A stretch of 55,597 nucleotides of DNA from an uncultured Lachnospiraceae bacterium (GTDB lineage: Bacteria > Bacillota > Clostridia > Lachnospirales > Lachnospiraceae): the NCBI GenBank assembly GCA_947630695.1, contig CANRIM010000013.1, positions 1 to 55,597 on the forward strand. The letters are read 5' to 3'. Under the pieces are notes generated by a model. The model saw only the letters and a list, made by a program, of their open reading frames with translations, made no database searches and was not told where the DNA came from. A program made the position numbers and the translations under genes. This document shows, in pieces, positions 16,877-26,169 of the stretch (positions within the stretch are counted from its first letter, which is position 1; each line of letters begins with the position of its first letter).

Positions 16877-17950
16877 ATGGGAAAAAATACGAATCAGCTT
16901 CCAAAAAAGAGTATCCTCAGCGCCCAGATCGATCTGGCAAAGTTCTCTCCGGCAACGGAGGACGAAAAGAAACAGCAGGACGTCATGAGCGAAAGCACCA
17001 CCTTTTTTAAGGACGGTATGCGCAAGCTGTTTAAAAATCCGCTGGCGGTTTTGAGTATTGTGCTGCTCTGCATCATTTTACTGACCATTATCGTGGCGCC
17101 CATGGTGGTGCCTTACGGATATTCGGAAATGCTCAGCATTGAAGGAAAGCGTGACAAAACGGCCAAAAATCTGGCCCCCTTTACTTACAGTGAAAACGAG
17201 CAGGAGTATATCGCACAGGGCAACAAGCGGTTTCCCCATATTTTCGGAACGGACGATCTGTGCCGTGACTATTTCATCCGTGTAATCTACGGAACGCGGA
17301 TTTCCCTGCTGGTGGGATTTTTCGCCAGTATTATCGTACTGATCATCGGCCTGCTGTACGGAAGTATTTCCGGCTATCTGGGAGGAAAGGTGGATCTGAT
17401 CATGATGCGGGTCGTGGATATCATATATTCCCTGCCGGACATGCTGATCATTATCCTGCTTTCCGTGGTGCTTAATGAAGTGCTGAAATTCCCTACAGGA
17501 ACCATTTTCGCCAAGCTGGGGACCAATATGATTTCCATCTTTATTGTGTTCGGCCTGCTGTATTGGGTCAGCATGGCGCGTCTGATTCGCGGTCAGATTC
17601 TTTCTATTAAGGAAAATGAATATATTCTGGCGGCGAAGTCCATCGGCGCGAAGCCGTCCCGTATCATCCGGAAGCACATCATTCCCAACTGCCTGTCGGT
17701 CATCATTATTTCGACGGCGCTGCAGATTCCTTCCGCCATCTTTACGGAAAGCTACTTAAGCTTTGTGGGCCTGGGCGTCAAAGTGCCCATGCCGTCTTTG
17801 GGTTCTCTGGCCAATGCGGCAAGAGAGGGACTGCAGAGTTACCCCTATAAACTGGTATTTCCCGCGATAATGATCTGTCTGATTGTTCTGAGTCTGAACC
17901 TGCTGGGCGACGGCTTAAGAGATGCGTTTGACCCTAAACTGAAGAGGTGA
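16877..17950 (+). CDS. oppC: Peptide ABC transporter permease OppC
   Basis: About 357 residues; the ATG at 16877 follows GGAGG by eight bases (a GTG at 16859 is also in frame). A cytoplasmic N-terminal segment of about 55 residues precedes the first membrane helix. A large outside loop contains the family motif HIFGTDDLCRDYFIRVIYG (normally GTDxxGRD). The EAA loop is EYILAAKSIGAKPSRIIRKH. It pairs with OppB to form the channel. The end overlaps the upstream end of oppD signals closely, so translation is probably coupled. Confidence 0.9.
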   Translation: MGKNTNQLPKKSILSAQIDLAKFSPATEDEKKQQDVMSESTTFFKDGMRKLFKNPLAVLSIVLLCIILLTIIVAPMVVPYGYSEMLSIEGKRDKTAKNLAPFTYSENEQEYIAQGNKRFPHIFGTDDLCRDYFIRVIYGTRISLLVGFFASIIVLIIGLLYGSISGYLGGKVDLIMMRVVDIIYSLPDMLIIILLSVVLNEVLKFPTGTIFAKLGTNMISIFIVFGLLYWVSMARLIRGQILSIKENEYILAAKSIGAKPSRIIRKHIIPNCLSVIIISTALQIPSAIFTESYLSFVGLGVKVPMPSLGSLANAAREGLQSYPYKLVFPAIMICLIVLSLNLLGDGLRDAFDPKLKR

Positions 17951-17955
17951 TCGAG

Positions 17956-18960
17956 ATGAGTGAATATCTTCTGAGCGTGCAGGACCTGCACACATCGTTT
18001 TTTACAGATTCCGGGGAAGTACAGGCGGTCAACGGCGTGTCCTTCAACTTAAATCCCGGAGAAATTCTTGGTATCGTCGGCGAATCCGGTTCCGGCAAAA
18101 GCGTAACGGCCTATTCCATTATGCAGATTCTGGCCGACACCGGCAGAGTCGTCAGCGGCCGTGTATTGTATAAGGGGCAGGACCTGGCACAGTGGAGCGA
18201 AAAACAGATGCGCGGTTTTCGGGGAAAATCCTGTTCCATCATTTTCCAGGATCCCATGACCAGCCTGAATCCGGTGTTTACCATCGGCAATCAGATCGGC
18301 GAGGCCATTCGGCTGCATACCGATAAGAAAGGGCCGGAAGTCAAGGCCCGGGCCATAGAACTGCTGGAACTGGTAGGTATCAATGAACCGGAAAAAAGAA
18401 TCAAACAGTATCCCTATGAGCTTTCCGGCGGCATGCGGCAGCGTGTCATGATTGCCATGGCGCTGGCCTGCGAACCGGATATCCTGATTGCCGACGAGCC
18501 TACCACGGCGCTGGATGTAACCATTCAGGCCCAGATTCTGGAACTGATGCAGGAACTGCAGCACAAGCTGGGCATGGCCGTCATCATGGTGACCCATGAT
18601 CTGGGGGTTATCGCGGATATGTGCGACAATATCATTGTCATGTACGGCGGCCGCATCTGTGAACGCGGCACCGCAAGTGAAATTTTCTATAATCCCCGGC
18701 ATGAGTATACCAAGGGGCTGCTGCGTTCCATTCCGAATGTCAATAATATGAAGAAACGGCTGGAACCCATTGAAGGAACCCCCATCAATATGCTCAATCT
18801 GCCGAAGGGCTGCGCTTTCTGTACCCGCTGCAATGCGGCAATGAAGATCTGCCTGACGGAGCGGCCGGAGGAAATGACCATCAATGAAAATCACAAAGCG
18901 TCCTGCTGGGTCAATGTCCGGGATCAGCTGATGCAAAAAGGAGGACAGGAAAATGAGTGA
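17956..18960 (+). CDS. oppD: Peptide ABC transporter ATPase OppD
   Basis: 334 residues. Walker A GESGSGKS, signature LSGGMRQRV, Walker [13 protein letters not shown], switch His in MVTHDLGV. The C-terminal oligopeptide-transporter extension contains cysteines ([14 protein letters not shown] ... C) of the kind that bind an iron-sulfur cluster in Opp/Dpp ATPases. ATG at 17956 follows GAGGTGA; the GTG at 17947 is an in-frame alternative. It overlaps oppF by eight bases. Confidence 0.93.
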   Translation: MSEYLLSVQDLHTSFFTDSGEVQAVNGVSFNLNPGEILGIVGESGSGKSVTAYSIMQILADTGRVVSGRVLYKGQDLAQWSEKQMRGFRGKSCSIIFQDPMTSLNPVFTIGNQIGEAIRLHTDKKGPEVKARAIELLELVGINEPEKRIKQYPYELSGGMRQRVMIAMALACEPDILIADEPTTALDVTIQAQILELMQELQHKLGMAVIMVTHDLGVIADMCDNIIVMYGGRICERGTASEIFYNPRHEYTKGLLRSIPNVNNMKKRLEPIEGTPINMLNLPKGCAFCTRCNAAMKICLTERPEEMTINENHKASCWVNVRDQLMQKGGQENE

Positions 18961-19912
18961 ACATCTGCTTGAGGTAAAGAACTTAAAAGAATATTTTTCT
19001 GTCCGCAACGGCGTAGGAAAAACCCTTCCGCTCAAAGCGGTGGACGACGTGTCCTTTACCATTGAAAAAGGTGAAACCTTAGGCCTGGTGGGCGAGTCCG
19101 GCTGCGGCAAAACCACGGTGGGACGGACGATCCTGCGGCTGTACAAACCCACGGGGGGACAGGTACTGTTCAAGGGAGAAGAGGTCAACGACAAAAACAT
19201 CGGCCATATGCGTAAGAAAATGCAGATGGTATTTCAGGATCCCTATTCCTCACTGGATCCCAGGATGACGGTGGAGGATATCATCGGGGAGCCGCTGGAT
19301 GTGCATAAACTTTATGCAAACCGGAAGGAACGCCGGGACAAGATTCTGGAGCTGATGTCTTTTGTGGGCCTGAATGCGGAGCACGCCACCCGGTATGCCC
19401 ATGAATTTTCCGGCGGACAGAGACAGCGTATCGGCATTGCCCGGGCGCTGGCGGTGAATCCGGAGTTTATTGTCTGCGACGAACCGGTTTCCGCGCTGGA
19501 TGTGTCCATTCAGGCGCAGGTGATCAATATGTTTGAGGAACTGCAGGAAAAACTGGGCGTAGCCTACCTGTTTATTGCCCATGACCTTCTGGTGGTGCAT
19601 CATATTTCCAAACGAATCGCGGTCATGTATCTGGGCAAGATCGTGGAGATCGCGGATGCGGACGAGCTGAACGAACAGCCGATCCATCCCTATACCCAGT
19701 CGCTGCTGTCGGCGGTGCCGATTCCCGATCCGGATGTCACCCGCAGCCGGAAACGAATCGTGCTGGAGGGCGATGTGCCCAGTCCGCTGAATATGCCCAG
19801 CGGCTGTCCGTTCCGGACCCGCTGCCGCTATGCCACCGAGCAGTGCGCCAGGGAAATGCCCACGCTGACAGATCGCGGAAACGGCCATCAGGTGGCCTGC
19901 TGGAATAAATAA
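18953..19912 (+). CDS. oppF: Peptide ABC transporter ATPase OppF
   Basis: 319 residues. Walker [13 protein letters not shown], signature [15 protein letters not shown], Walker [13 protein letters not shown], switch His in [11 protein letters not shown]. It forms the heterodimeric motor with OppD. The C-terminal [14 protein letters not shown] matches the family's Cys-rich tail. Last gene of the four-gene operon; the binding protein follows with its own promoter. Confidence 0.93.
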   Translation: MSEHLLEVKNLKEYFSVRNGVGKTLPLKAVDDVSFTIEKGETLGLVGESGCGKTTVGRTILRLYKPTGGQVLFKGEEVNDKNIGHMRKKMQMVFQDPYSSLDPRMTVEDIIGEPLDVHKLYANRKERRDKILELMSFVGLNAEHATRYAHEFSGGQRQRIGIARALAVNPEFIVCDEPVSALDVSIQAQVINMFEELQEKLGVAYLFIAHDLLVVHHISKRIAVMYLGKIVEIADADELNEQPIHPYTQSLLSAVPIPDPDVTRSRKRIVLEGDVPSPLNMPSGCPFRTRCRYATEQCAREMPTLTDRGNGHQVACWNK

Positions 19913-19923
19913 TCGGAAATAGA

Positions 19924-19952
19924 TTGCAATTTTTTCCTTTCCATAGTATAAT
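19924..19952 (+). promoter_or_regulatory. SigA promoter of the solute-binding protein gene
   Basis: TTGCAA (19924-19929), 17 bp, TATAAT (19947-19952). It gives the binding protein its own expression, as is common because binding proteins are needed in excess over the membrane complex. Confidence 0.8.
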
Positions 19953-19958
19953 GAAACG

Positions 19959-19990
19959 AAATTTCGGACAGGCATTGCCTGCTGAAATTT
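19959..19990 (+). promoter_or_regulatory. Long hairpin in the 5' leader of the binding-protein gene
   Basis: AAATTTC (59-65) pairs with GAAATTT (84-90), and CAGGC (69-73) with GCCTG (77-81), around a 3-nt loop (positions are the last two digits of 199xx). Two more pairs and a single bulged A complete a 14-bp stem. It lies just downstream of the promoter and ends about 14 bases before the ribosome binding site. It could protect the 5' end of the mRNA or end read-through from oppF; it lacks a true T-run. Confidence 0.6.
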
Positions 19991-20017
19991 TATAAAAAAA
20001 AATAAGAGGTGAAAGAA

Positions 20018-21760
20018 ATGAAGAAAGTTCTTGCAGTACTGCTTGCTGCGGTTATGGTCTTTTCTCTTTCTGCCTGTGGTTCCAAGACAAATACCACAGA
20101 CAATGGTGATAAAGATAATACGACAACCGAAAGCACAGATGCAGCGTCTCTGGTCAGTGATGCGTTTATCGATCCTGTCAGTGAATGGTCACAGTACGAT
20201 GATCTGATTGCACAGATCAAAGCAGAGACAGATTATGCAAAACGTGCGGATATGATGCATGACGCAGAAGACATTCTGATGTCCAACGGCTGCGTAGTTC
20301 CGCTGTATTACTACAATGATATTTACATGCAGAAGGATTACGTAGACGGTATTTTTGCAAATCTGTTCGGTTACAAGTTCTTCCAGTATACGACGATGTC
20401 CAATGGTTCTGATACCCTTCGTCTGAATCTGGCAAGCGAGCCGGATTATCTGGATCCCGCGCTGAACAGCTCCGTAGACGGCGCTTGTCTGGCAGTTAAC
20501 TCTTTTGCAGGCCTTTATACCTATGACGAGGAAGGCAACACCATTCCGGATCTGGCAGAGAGCTATACTTCCACAGCCAATGACGACGGCTCCATGACCT
20601 ATACCGTTACCTTAAAGGACGGCCTGAAATGGTCTGACGGTTCTGATCTGACCGCAGAAGATTTTGCGTACTCCTGGAAACGTGCCGCTGCGGAAGAAAC
20701 CGCTTCCGACTACGGCTATATGTTCTCCACAGTTGTTGGTTATCCCAACGACCTTGCAGTAGAAGCAAAAGATGCGACAACCTTTGAATTTACCATGACT
20801 GCACCCTGCGCTTATATTGAAGGCCTGATGGCATTCCCCACCTTCTTCCCTGTAAAGCAGTCTGCAGTTGAAGCTTATGCGGATTGGCAGACCACACCGG
20901 GCGGCTGGTGTCAGGAAGCCGGATTTGTCAGCAACGGACCGTACGTATGTACTGCATGGTCTCATGATACATCCATGACCTATGAGAAGAACCCGTATTA
21001 TCACAATGCGGACAAGGTTACCGTCAACAAGCTTGAGTTCATGCTTTCTGCGGATGATACAGCCATTTATGCTGCATACAACGCAGGCGACGTAGATTTT
21101 ATTGATACGGTTCCCACCGATGAAATCGCAAGCCTGATTGACAACCCTGAGTTCAAGGTCATTGACAACCTGGGTACCTATTATATCGGTTTCAACTGCA
21201 AGAGCGAACTGTTTGCGGATATGACACCGGAAGAAGCAACCTGCATGCGTCTGGGCTTAAGCGCACTGATCGATCGTGAGAATATCTGTGAGACCGTGGG
21301 ACAGACCGGACAGATTGCTGCAAACTCCTACATCCCCATTGGTATGTCTGACGGCAATGGCGGTATCTTCAAACCGGCCAAGGACGACAATGCATACTTT
21401 GAGATTCTGGAAGATGAGGATGCAAGAATCGAAGAAGCTGTGAAGTATCTGAAAGCTGCAGGCTTCAAGTTTGATGAAAATAACATGCTTTCTGATGAAA
21501 CACCCATCACCATGACATACCTGACCAATGACGGTACAGGCCATGTAGGTGTTGCACAGATCGTACAGAGCGACTTTGCAATGATCGGTATCGATATGAG
21601 TATCCAATCAGAAGAATGGAACGTATTCCTGGAGGACAGAAAGCAGGGTAATTTCGATATCGCGCGTGAAGGCTGGCTGGCAGACTTCGACGACCCGATC
21701 AACATGCTTGAAATGTGGACGACCGAATCCGGCAACAACGATTGCCAGTATGGCCGTTAA
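20018..21760 (+). CDS. Peptide-binding lipoprotein (SBP_bac_5), domain order apparently permuted
   Basis: 580 residues. Lipoprotein signal with lipobox LSAC (Cys20), then a Thr/Asp-rich linker. The binding domain looks circularly permuted. Residues about 55-127 (EWSQYDDLIAQIKAETD ... PLYYYNDIYMQ ... FGYKFFQYTTM) match what is normally the last 70 residues of family 5 binding proteins. After a short SNGSD link comes what is normally the beginning (TLRLNLASEPDYLDPALN). The protein ends at DPINMLEMWTTESGNNDCQYGR, just where relatives continue into the segment now found at the front. There are no internal stops or frameshifts. Family 5 N- and C-termini lie close together on one lobe, so the permuted protein could fold. 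Start: ATG eight bases after AAGAGG; GTG at 20009 is the alternative. It presumably delivers peptides to OppBCDF. Confidence 0.85.
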   Translation: MKKVLAVLLAAVMVFSLSACGSKTNTTDNGDKDNTTTESTDAASLVSDAFIDPVSEWSQYDDLIAQIKAETDYAKRADMMHDAEDILMSNGCVVPLYYYNDIYMQKDYVDGIFANLFGYKFFQYTTMSNGSDTLRLNLASEPDYLDPALNSSVDGACLAVNSFAGLYTYDEEGNTIPDLAESYTSTANDDGSMTYTVTLKDGLKWSDGSDLTAEDFAYSWKRAAAEETASDYGYMFSTVVGYPNDLAVEAKDATTFEFTMTAPCAYIEGLMAFPTFFPVKQSAVEAYADWQTTPGGWCQEAGFVSNGPYVCTAWSHDTSMTYEKNPYYHNADKVTVNKLEFMLSADDTAIYAAYNAGDVDFIDTVPTDEIASLIDNPEFKVIDNLGTYYIGFNCKSELFADMTPEEATCMRLGLSALIDRENICETVGQTGQIAANSYIPIGMSDGNGGIFKPAKDDNAYFEILEDEDARIEEAVKYLKAAGFKFDENNMLSDETPITMTYLTNDGTGHVGVAQIVQSDFAMIGIDMSIQSEEWNVFLEDRKQGNFDIAREGWLADFDDPINMLEMWTTESGNNDCQYGR

Positions 21761-21790
21761 TTCCATCTGATTCAGATTGAAACAGGAAAA

Positions 21791-21821
21791 AAGGAGCCAT
21801 TCATTTTTTGAATGGCTCTTT
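21791..21821 (+). terminator. Terminator after the binding-protein gene
   Basis: GAGCCATTCA (21794-21803) pairs with TGAATGGCTC (21809-21818), flanked by AAG/TTT pairing. The T-run is short (TTTCC), so some read-through into pncB, which starts 17 bases later and shows no promoter of its own, is likely. Confidence 0.65.
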
Positions 21822-21838
21822 CCTGCATTGGAGGAAAT

Positions 21839-23287
21839 ATGAGTACTTTGAATTTAACATTGCTGACCGATCTGTATGAGCTGACCATGATGCAGGGGTA
21901 TTTTAAATCCGGCAAGGAGCAGACCGTGATTTTCGATGCATTTTACCGGGACAATCCCTGCGGCAACGGGTACGCCATTGCGGCGGGGCTGGAACAGATC
22001 ATCGATTATATCAAAGACCTGCACTTTTCGCCGGAGGACATCGCGTATCTGCGCAGCTTACATATCTTTGATGAGGATTTTCTGGAGTACCTTTCGGAAT
22101 TTCGTTTCACGGGAGATATTTACGCCATTCCGGAAGGCAGCGTGATTTTCCCCAGAGAGCCCATCATCAAGGTCATAGCGCCTATCATGCAGGCACAGCT
22201 GGTGGAAACCGCCATTTTAAATATCATGAATCATCAGAGCCTGATCGCCACCAAGGCGGCCCGGGTAGTACACGCCGCCCAGGGTGACGGCGTGATGGAA
22301 TTTGGCCTGCGGCGCGCCCAGGGACCGGATGCGGGGACCTATGGGGCGAGAGCGGCCATGATCGGCGGCTGTATCGGAACAAGCAATGTGCTGGCAGGGC
22401 AGTTGTTTGATGTGCCGGTGAAGGGCACCCATGCCCACAGCTGGGTCATGAGCTTCCCCGATGAATATACCGCATTTAAAACCTATGCGGATCTGTATCC
22501 GGAAGCGGCGCTGCTGCTGGTAGATACCTACGACACCTTAAAATCCGGCGTTCCCAATGCGATCCGGGTATTTACGGAAATGCGGGAAGCGGGCATCGAA
22601 CTGAAAAACTACGGCATTCGTCTGGACAGCGGCGATCTGGCCTATCTTTCGAAAAAGGCCAGAAAGATGCTGGACGACGCAGGTTTTCCGGATGCCATCA
22701 TTTCCGCCTCCAGCGATCTGGACGAGCATCTGATCTCCAGTCTGAAGATTCAGCATGCGGCCATTACCTCCTGGGGTGTGGGCACCAACCTGATTACGTC
22801 TAAGGATTGCCCGGCCTTCGGCGGCGTTTATAAGCTGTCCGCGGTGCAGGCAGAGGACGGCAGCTTCATTCCCCGGATCAAGATCTCGGAGAATACCGAT
22901 AAAATTACCAATCCCGGTAATAAAACCATTTTCCGGATCTATGACAATGATTCCGGCATTATCATTGCCGATTTGATTGCGCTGGTGGGAGAACACTTCG
23001 ATGTAAACCAGGATATGACCATATTTGATCCCATTGAAACCTGGAAAAAGACCCGCCTGGTGGGAGGAACATACCGGATGAAGGAACTTCTGGTCAAGGT
23101 ATTCGATCAGGGCAAATGCGTCTATACCTCGCCCGGCGTAATGGAAATCAGAGATTACTGCCAGCAGGAATTAAATACGCTCTGGGATGAGACCAAGCGT
23201 CTGGTCAATCCCCACGACGTGTATGTGGATCTTTCCGACAAGCTGTTCGCGCTGAAGCGGGATCTGCTGTCCGAAAGCAGAAAATAA
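21839..23287 (+). CDS. pncB: Nicotinate phosphoribosyltransferase PncB
   Basis: Converts nicotinate and PRPP to nicotinate mononucleotide (ATP-assisted), the Preiss-Handler entry to NAD. 482 residues. The N-terminal LLTDLYELTMMQGY is the family hallmark. FGLRRAQGPDAG and GTHAHSWVMSF carry conserved phosphoribosyl and catalytic-His regions. ATG follows GGAGG. The open frame from 21812 starts inside the preceding terminator and is not used. Confidence 0.95.
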   Translation: MSTLNLTLLTDLYELTMMQGYFKSGKEQTVIFDAFYRDNPCGNGYAIAAGLEQIIDYIKDLHFSPEDIAYLRSLHIFDEDFLEYLSEFRFTGDIYAIPEGSVIFPREPIIKVIAPIMQAQLVETAILNIMNHQSLIATKAARVVHAAQGDGVMEFGLRRAQGPDAGTYGARAAMIGGCIGTSNVLAGQLFDVPVKGTHAHSWVMSFPDEYTAFKTYADLYPEAALLLVDTYDTLKSGVPNAIRVFTEMREAGIELKNYGIRLDSGDLAYLSKKARKMLDDAGFPDAIISASSDLDEHLISSLKIQHAAITSWGVGTNLITSKDCPAFGGVYKLSAVQAEDGSFIPRIKISENTDKITNPGNKTIFRIYDNDSGIIIADLIALVGEHFDVNQDMTIFDPIETWKKTRLVGGTYRMKELLVKVFDQGKCVYTSPGVMEIRDYCQQELNTLWDETKRLVNPHDVYVDLSDKLFALKRDLLSESRK

Positions 23288-23294
23288 ATGAAAA

Positions 23295-23330
23295 CGGTAT
23301 GAAACCGATGCATGTTTCGGTTTCATACCG
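23295..23330 (+). terminator. Bidirectional terminator between pncB and spoVT
   Basis: A 14-bp perfect stem (CGGTATGAAACCGA at 23295-23308 with TCGGTTTCATACCG at 23317-23330). Plus strand: CTTTTTTT follows (pncB). Minus strand: TTTTC follows (spoVT). Confidence 0.88.
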
Positions 23331-23336
23331 CTTTTT

Positions 23337-23882
23337 TTAAGTTTCCATCTGTTTGCCGAGAAAACCGGCTGCCGTATTGGCAAGCTTCTGTTCGACTTCA
23401 CCCATTTTCTTATACGGGTCTTTTTCAAAAATGATGACGGAACCGATGGCGTCTCCCTCGCAGATAATTGGGGATACGGTTTCGCTTTGAATTTCTTCGT
23501 CTCCGTCGATGATTTTCACGAATTTTTTATCTAGCTTGTGCGCCAGAATAAACATCCGGTTGTTGATGGTATCATCCAGCTGTGTGGAAATGTTTTTGCC
23601 CAGATATTCCTTTTTCGGACCACCGGCCACGGCAATGATCTGGTCGCGGTCTGTGATGCAGACGATATGCCCCGTCACCTGTGCCAGGGAGTCGGCATAT
23701 TCTTTTGCAAAGTCCCCAAGCTCTCCGATGGGAGAGTATTTTTTTAATATGATTTCACCCTCATGATTCGTGAAGATTTCCAGCGGATCGCCTTCCCTTA
23801 TCCTGAATGTTCTCCTGATTTCTTTCGGCACCACAACTCTGCCGAGATCGTCAATTCTGCGAACAATCCCTGTTGCTTTCAT
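23337..23882 (-). CDS. spoVT: Stage V sporulation regulator SpoVT
   Basis: 181 residues. N-terminal AbrB-type swapped-hairpin DNA-binding domain (GIVRRIDDLGRVVVPKEIRR) and a C-terminal GAF-like domain (about 60-181). SpoVT is a forespore regulator that tunes SigG-dependent genes and affects germination. Its presence indicates a spore-forming lineage. The start is set at MKATGIV, the usual SpoVT start, 11 bases after GGAGGA; the open frame runs back to 24248 but has no coding look. A SigF/SigG-like promoter lies upstream. Confidence 0.93.
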   Translation of the reverse strand: MKATGIVRRIDDLGRVVVPKEIRRTFRIREGDPLEIFTNHEGEIILKKYSPIGELGDFAKEYADSLAQVTGHIVCITDRDQIIAVAGGPKKEYLGKNISTQLDDTINNRMFILAHKLDKKFVKIIDGDEEIQSETVSPIICEGDAIGSVIIFEKDPYKKMGEVEQKLANTAAGFLGKQMET

Positions 23883-23907
23883 ACGTTTTGCTTCCTCCGT
23901 TTTGAAC

Positions 23908-23938
23908 AAGTATGGAGTTATTATCTGTAAGATATGGC
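23908..23938 (-). promoter_or_regulatory. Candidate SigG-type promoter of spoVT
   Basis: On the minus strand, GCCATA (23933-23938), 18 bp, CATACTT (23908-23914). SigG promoters have a -10 close to CATACTA and a -35 ending in ATA, and spoVT is SigG-dependent in Bacillus. No SigA-type pair is visible. Confidence 0.45.
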
Positions 23939-24000
23939 GAATTATGCATGGAAAAGCGTCGGGATCGTAAAAAGAAAAAATTGTAAATTTGCAGAAGCTT

Positions 24001-24753
24001 TTACCGGAGAAATGCTTCGCAGGCGTCGAAGGCGTAGCACAGGGTATCCGCGCTGTGGCTGTCGCTGGAAAGCAGAAGCCGGCCGCCGCGGTCCTTGATG
24101 TAGCGGCGCATGCCGGCGTTGAGATAAGGCTGTGTGCGGTATCCTCTGGCCATGGCGCCGGTATTGATTTCAAAAGCGCAGTCCGCAGCCAGCAGCTGAT
24201 CCAATGCCCTTTGCCATGCTTGCACGTAGCGGGGATGGGTCTCGTCAAACAGCGCGCCGTCTTCGTTGAATTTGGAAATCAGATCGAAATGGCCGATGAT
24301 ATCCGCGCCGGTTTTGCGCACCAGATCGGCGGCAGTGGAAAAGTAGCATTCCGCCATGGCATAGACGTCGTTTTGAAAATACTGCCGGATGCCGTCCTGC
24401 AATATGGCTTTGCTTTCATCCACCGGCAGATAGGTATTGCCGCAGCGCAGATAATGCACGGAGCCGATGACGTAATCGTAAGCGCCGGTGGGCTCTGTGG
24501 AATAATAATCCTGCTCGATGCCGCAGAGAATCTGAATCCGGTCTTTGTATTTTTCTTTTAATGCGGCGATTTCCGCCTGATATACCGGAATTTTGTCCCT
24601 GGACATGCAGTAGCTTTCGTCAAAAAAGGTATAGCTGTGGGAGGAAAAGCCGATGCAGTCCAGACCCCGGGCAATGGCGGCGCCCACGATTTGCTCCGGC
24701 CGGTCTTTGCCGTCGCAGTAGTTGCAGTGTATGTGCAGATCGCGGCGGATCAT
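24001..24753 (-). CDS. hisJ: Histidinol-phosphatase, PHP family (HisJ/HisK type)
   Basis: 250 residues. Dephosphorylates L-histidinol phosphate to histidinol. Metal-binding residues of a PHP trinuclear site are visible: [11 protein letters not shown] (H-x-H), GFSSHS, GSVHYL, GHFDLI and the late SSDSHS. Last gene of the his operon; its ATG overlaps the hisIE stop by four bases. No convincing terminator follows; the gap to the spoVT promoter holds only a weak inverted repeat. Confidence 0.9.
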   Translation of the reverse strand: MIRRDLHIHCNYCDGKDRPEQIVGAAIARGLDCIGFSSHSYTFFDESYCMSRDKIPVYQAEIAALKEKYKDRIQILCGIEQDYYSTEPTGAYDYVIGSVHYLRCGNTYLPVDESKAILQDGIRQYFQNDVYAMAECYFSTAADLVRKTGADIIGHFDLISKFNEDGALFDETHPRYVQAWQRALDQLLAADCAFEINTGAMARGYRTQPYLNAGMRRYIKDRGGRLLLSSDSHSADTLCYAFDACEAFLR

Positions 24754-25400
24754 TGGGTCATTTTCTCCTGTTTGATTTTATGGTCGATGACATGGCGGGA
24801 GGCAAGCTCTCTGTGAATGTCTTCCAGAGAAATGCCGGCTTCCACCATCAGCACCATGACATGGTACGCCAGATCCGCGATCTCGTAAATGGTTTCTTTT
24901 TTGTCTTCGGCTTTGGCGGCGATGATCACCTCGGTGGATTCCTCGCCGACTTTTTTCAGGATTTTGTCCAGTCCCTTTTCAAACAGATAGGTCGTGTAGG
25001 AACCTTCTTTTTTCTCTGTCTTTCTGCCCTTCAGCAGCTGCATCAGGGATTCCAGGGAAAACTCCTGCAGTTCGTCGTTTTCCCACAGGGGATTGGAAAA
25101 GCAGGACCAGGTTCCCAGATGGCAGGCCGGACCTTCCGGTTCTGCCATAATCAGCAGCGCGTCCTTGTCACAGTCTGCGGTAATGGAAACGATATTCTGA
25201 TAATTGCCGCTGGTTTCTCCTTTCAGCCAGAGGGTCTGGCGGGAGCGGCTGTAAAAACAGGTCAGTTTTTTCTCCATGGAAATTTTCAGACTTTCCTCGT
25301 TCATGTAGGCAAGCGTTAATACCTGTTTGCTGACAGCGTCCACAACGATGGCGGGGATCAGTCCCTGCGCATCAAATTTCAATTCTTTGATATCAATCAT
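24750..25400 (-). CDS. hisIE: Bifunctional phosphoribosyl-AMP cyclohydrolase / phosphoribosyl-ATP pyrophosphatase HisIE
   Basis: 216 residues. N-terminal HisI cyclohydrolase (about 1-115) has the zinc site region [12 protein letters not shown] (usually CHTG...SCF). C-terminal HisE pyrophosphatase is helical ([30 protein letters not shown]). Together they carry out the second and third steps of histidine synthesis. ATG at 25400 follows AAGGTGG; a GTG nine bases earlier is in frame. Confidence 0.94.
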   Translation of the reverse strand: MIDIKELKFDAQGLIPAIVVDAVSKQVLTLAYMNEESLKISMEKKLTCFYSRSRQTLWLKGETSGNYQNIVSITADCDKDALLIMAEPEGPACHLGTWSCFSNPLWENDELQEFSLESLMQLLKGRKTEKKEGSYTTYLFEKGLDKILKKVGEESTEVIIAAKAEDKKETIYEIADLAYHVMVLMVEAGISLEDIHRELASRHVIDHKIKQEKMTQ

Positions 25401-25410
25401 GTTTACCACC

Positions 25411-26169
25411 TTAAACCCTTGCGGGGATTCCTTTCCTGTTCATTTCCTGTTTTAAATCCATGATACGCACTTCGCCGAAGTGAAAGATGGAAGCGGCCAG
25501 TCCCGCATCCACTTTGGGAAGGGCCGTAAAGAGTGTGATGAAATCTTCAATGCAGCCCGCGCCGCCGGAGGCAATGACGGGAACCGAAACTGCTTCGCAG
25601 ACCGCCGCCAGCAGTTCCAGATCAAACCCGTGTTTGACACCATCGGTATCCATGGAGTTGACCACGATTTCACCTGCGCCGGAAGCCACGCCGCGTTTGA
25701 GCCATTCGATGGCATCCATACCGGTGTTGACGCGCCCGCCTTTGGCAAACACGCGAAATACACCGTCTACCCGTTTGATGTCGGCAGAAAGCACCACGCA
25801 CTGGTCGCCGTAGCGTTTGGCGGCTTCGGCAATCAGTTCGGGATGTTCGATAGCGCCGGAATTGACGCTGACTTTATCGGCGCCGCATTTTAAGACGCGG
25901 TCAAAATCCGCCAGAGAGTGAATGCCGCCGCCTACCGTCAGGGGAATAAATACATTGGCCGCCGTTTCGCAGAGGATGTCCGTAAACAGATCTCTTCCTT
26001 CTGCGGAAGCGGTGATGTCATAAAAAACCAGTTCGTCTGCGCCGCAGTCGCTGTAATATTTTGCCAGCTCCACCGGGGAGGAAACATCTTTCAGTCCTTC
26101 AAAGTTCACGCCTTTGACCACCCTGCCGTTTTTGACATCCAGACAGGGGATGATTCGTTTTGTAATCAT
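25411..26169 (-). CDS. hisF: Imidazole glycerol phosphate synthase cyclase HisF
   Basis: 252 residues, (beta/alpha)8 barrel. The catalytic aspartates are expected in [12 protein letters not shown] and [20 protein letters not shown] is a phosphate-loop region. Uses ammonia channelled from HisH to form IGP and AICAR. Its ATG overlaps the hisA stop by four bases. Confidence 0.96.
   Translation of the reverse strand: MITKRIIPCLDVKNGRVVKGVNFEGLKDVSSPVELAKYYSDCGADELVFYDITASAEGRDLFTDILCETAANVFIPLTVGGGIHSLADFDRVLKCGADKVSVNSGAIEHPELIAEAAKRYGDQCVVLSADIKRVDGVFRVFAKGGRVNTGMDAIEWLKRGVASGAGEIVVNSMDTDGVKHGFDLELLAAVCEAVSVPVIASGGAGCIEDFITLFTALPKVDAGLAASIFHFGEVRIMDLKQEMNRKGIPARV

Noticed and set aside
20018-20400. 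Binding-protein gene as a frameshifted pseudogene or two overlapping genes
   Set aside because: The frame is uninterrupted with a good promoter, ribosome site and lipobox; the odd order is better explained by permutation.
23337-24248. Longer 303-codon version of spoVT
   Set aside because: The added N-terminus is antisense to and overlapping hisJ's end and lacks a ribosome site; SpoVT relatives begin at MKATGIV.
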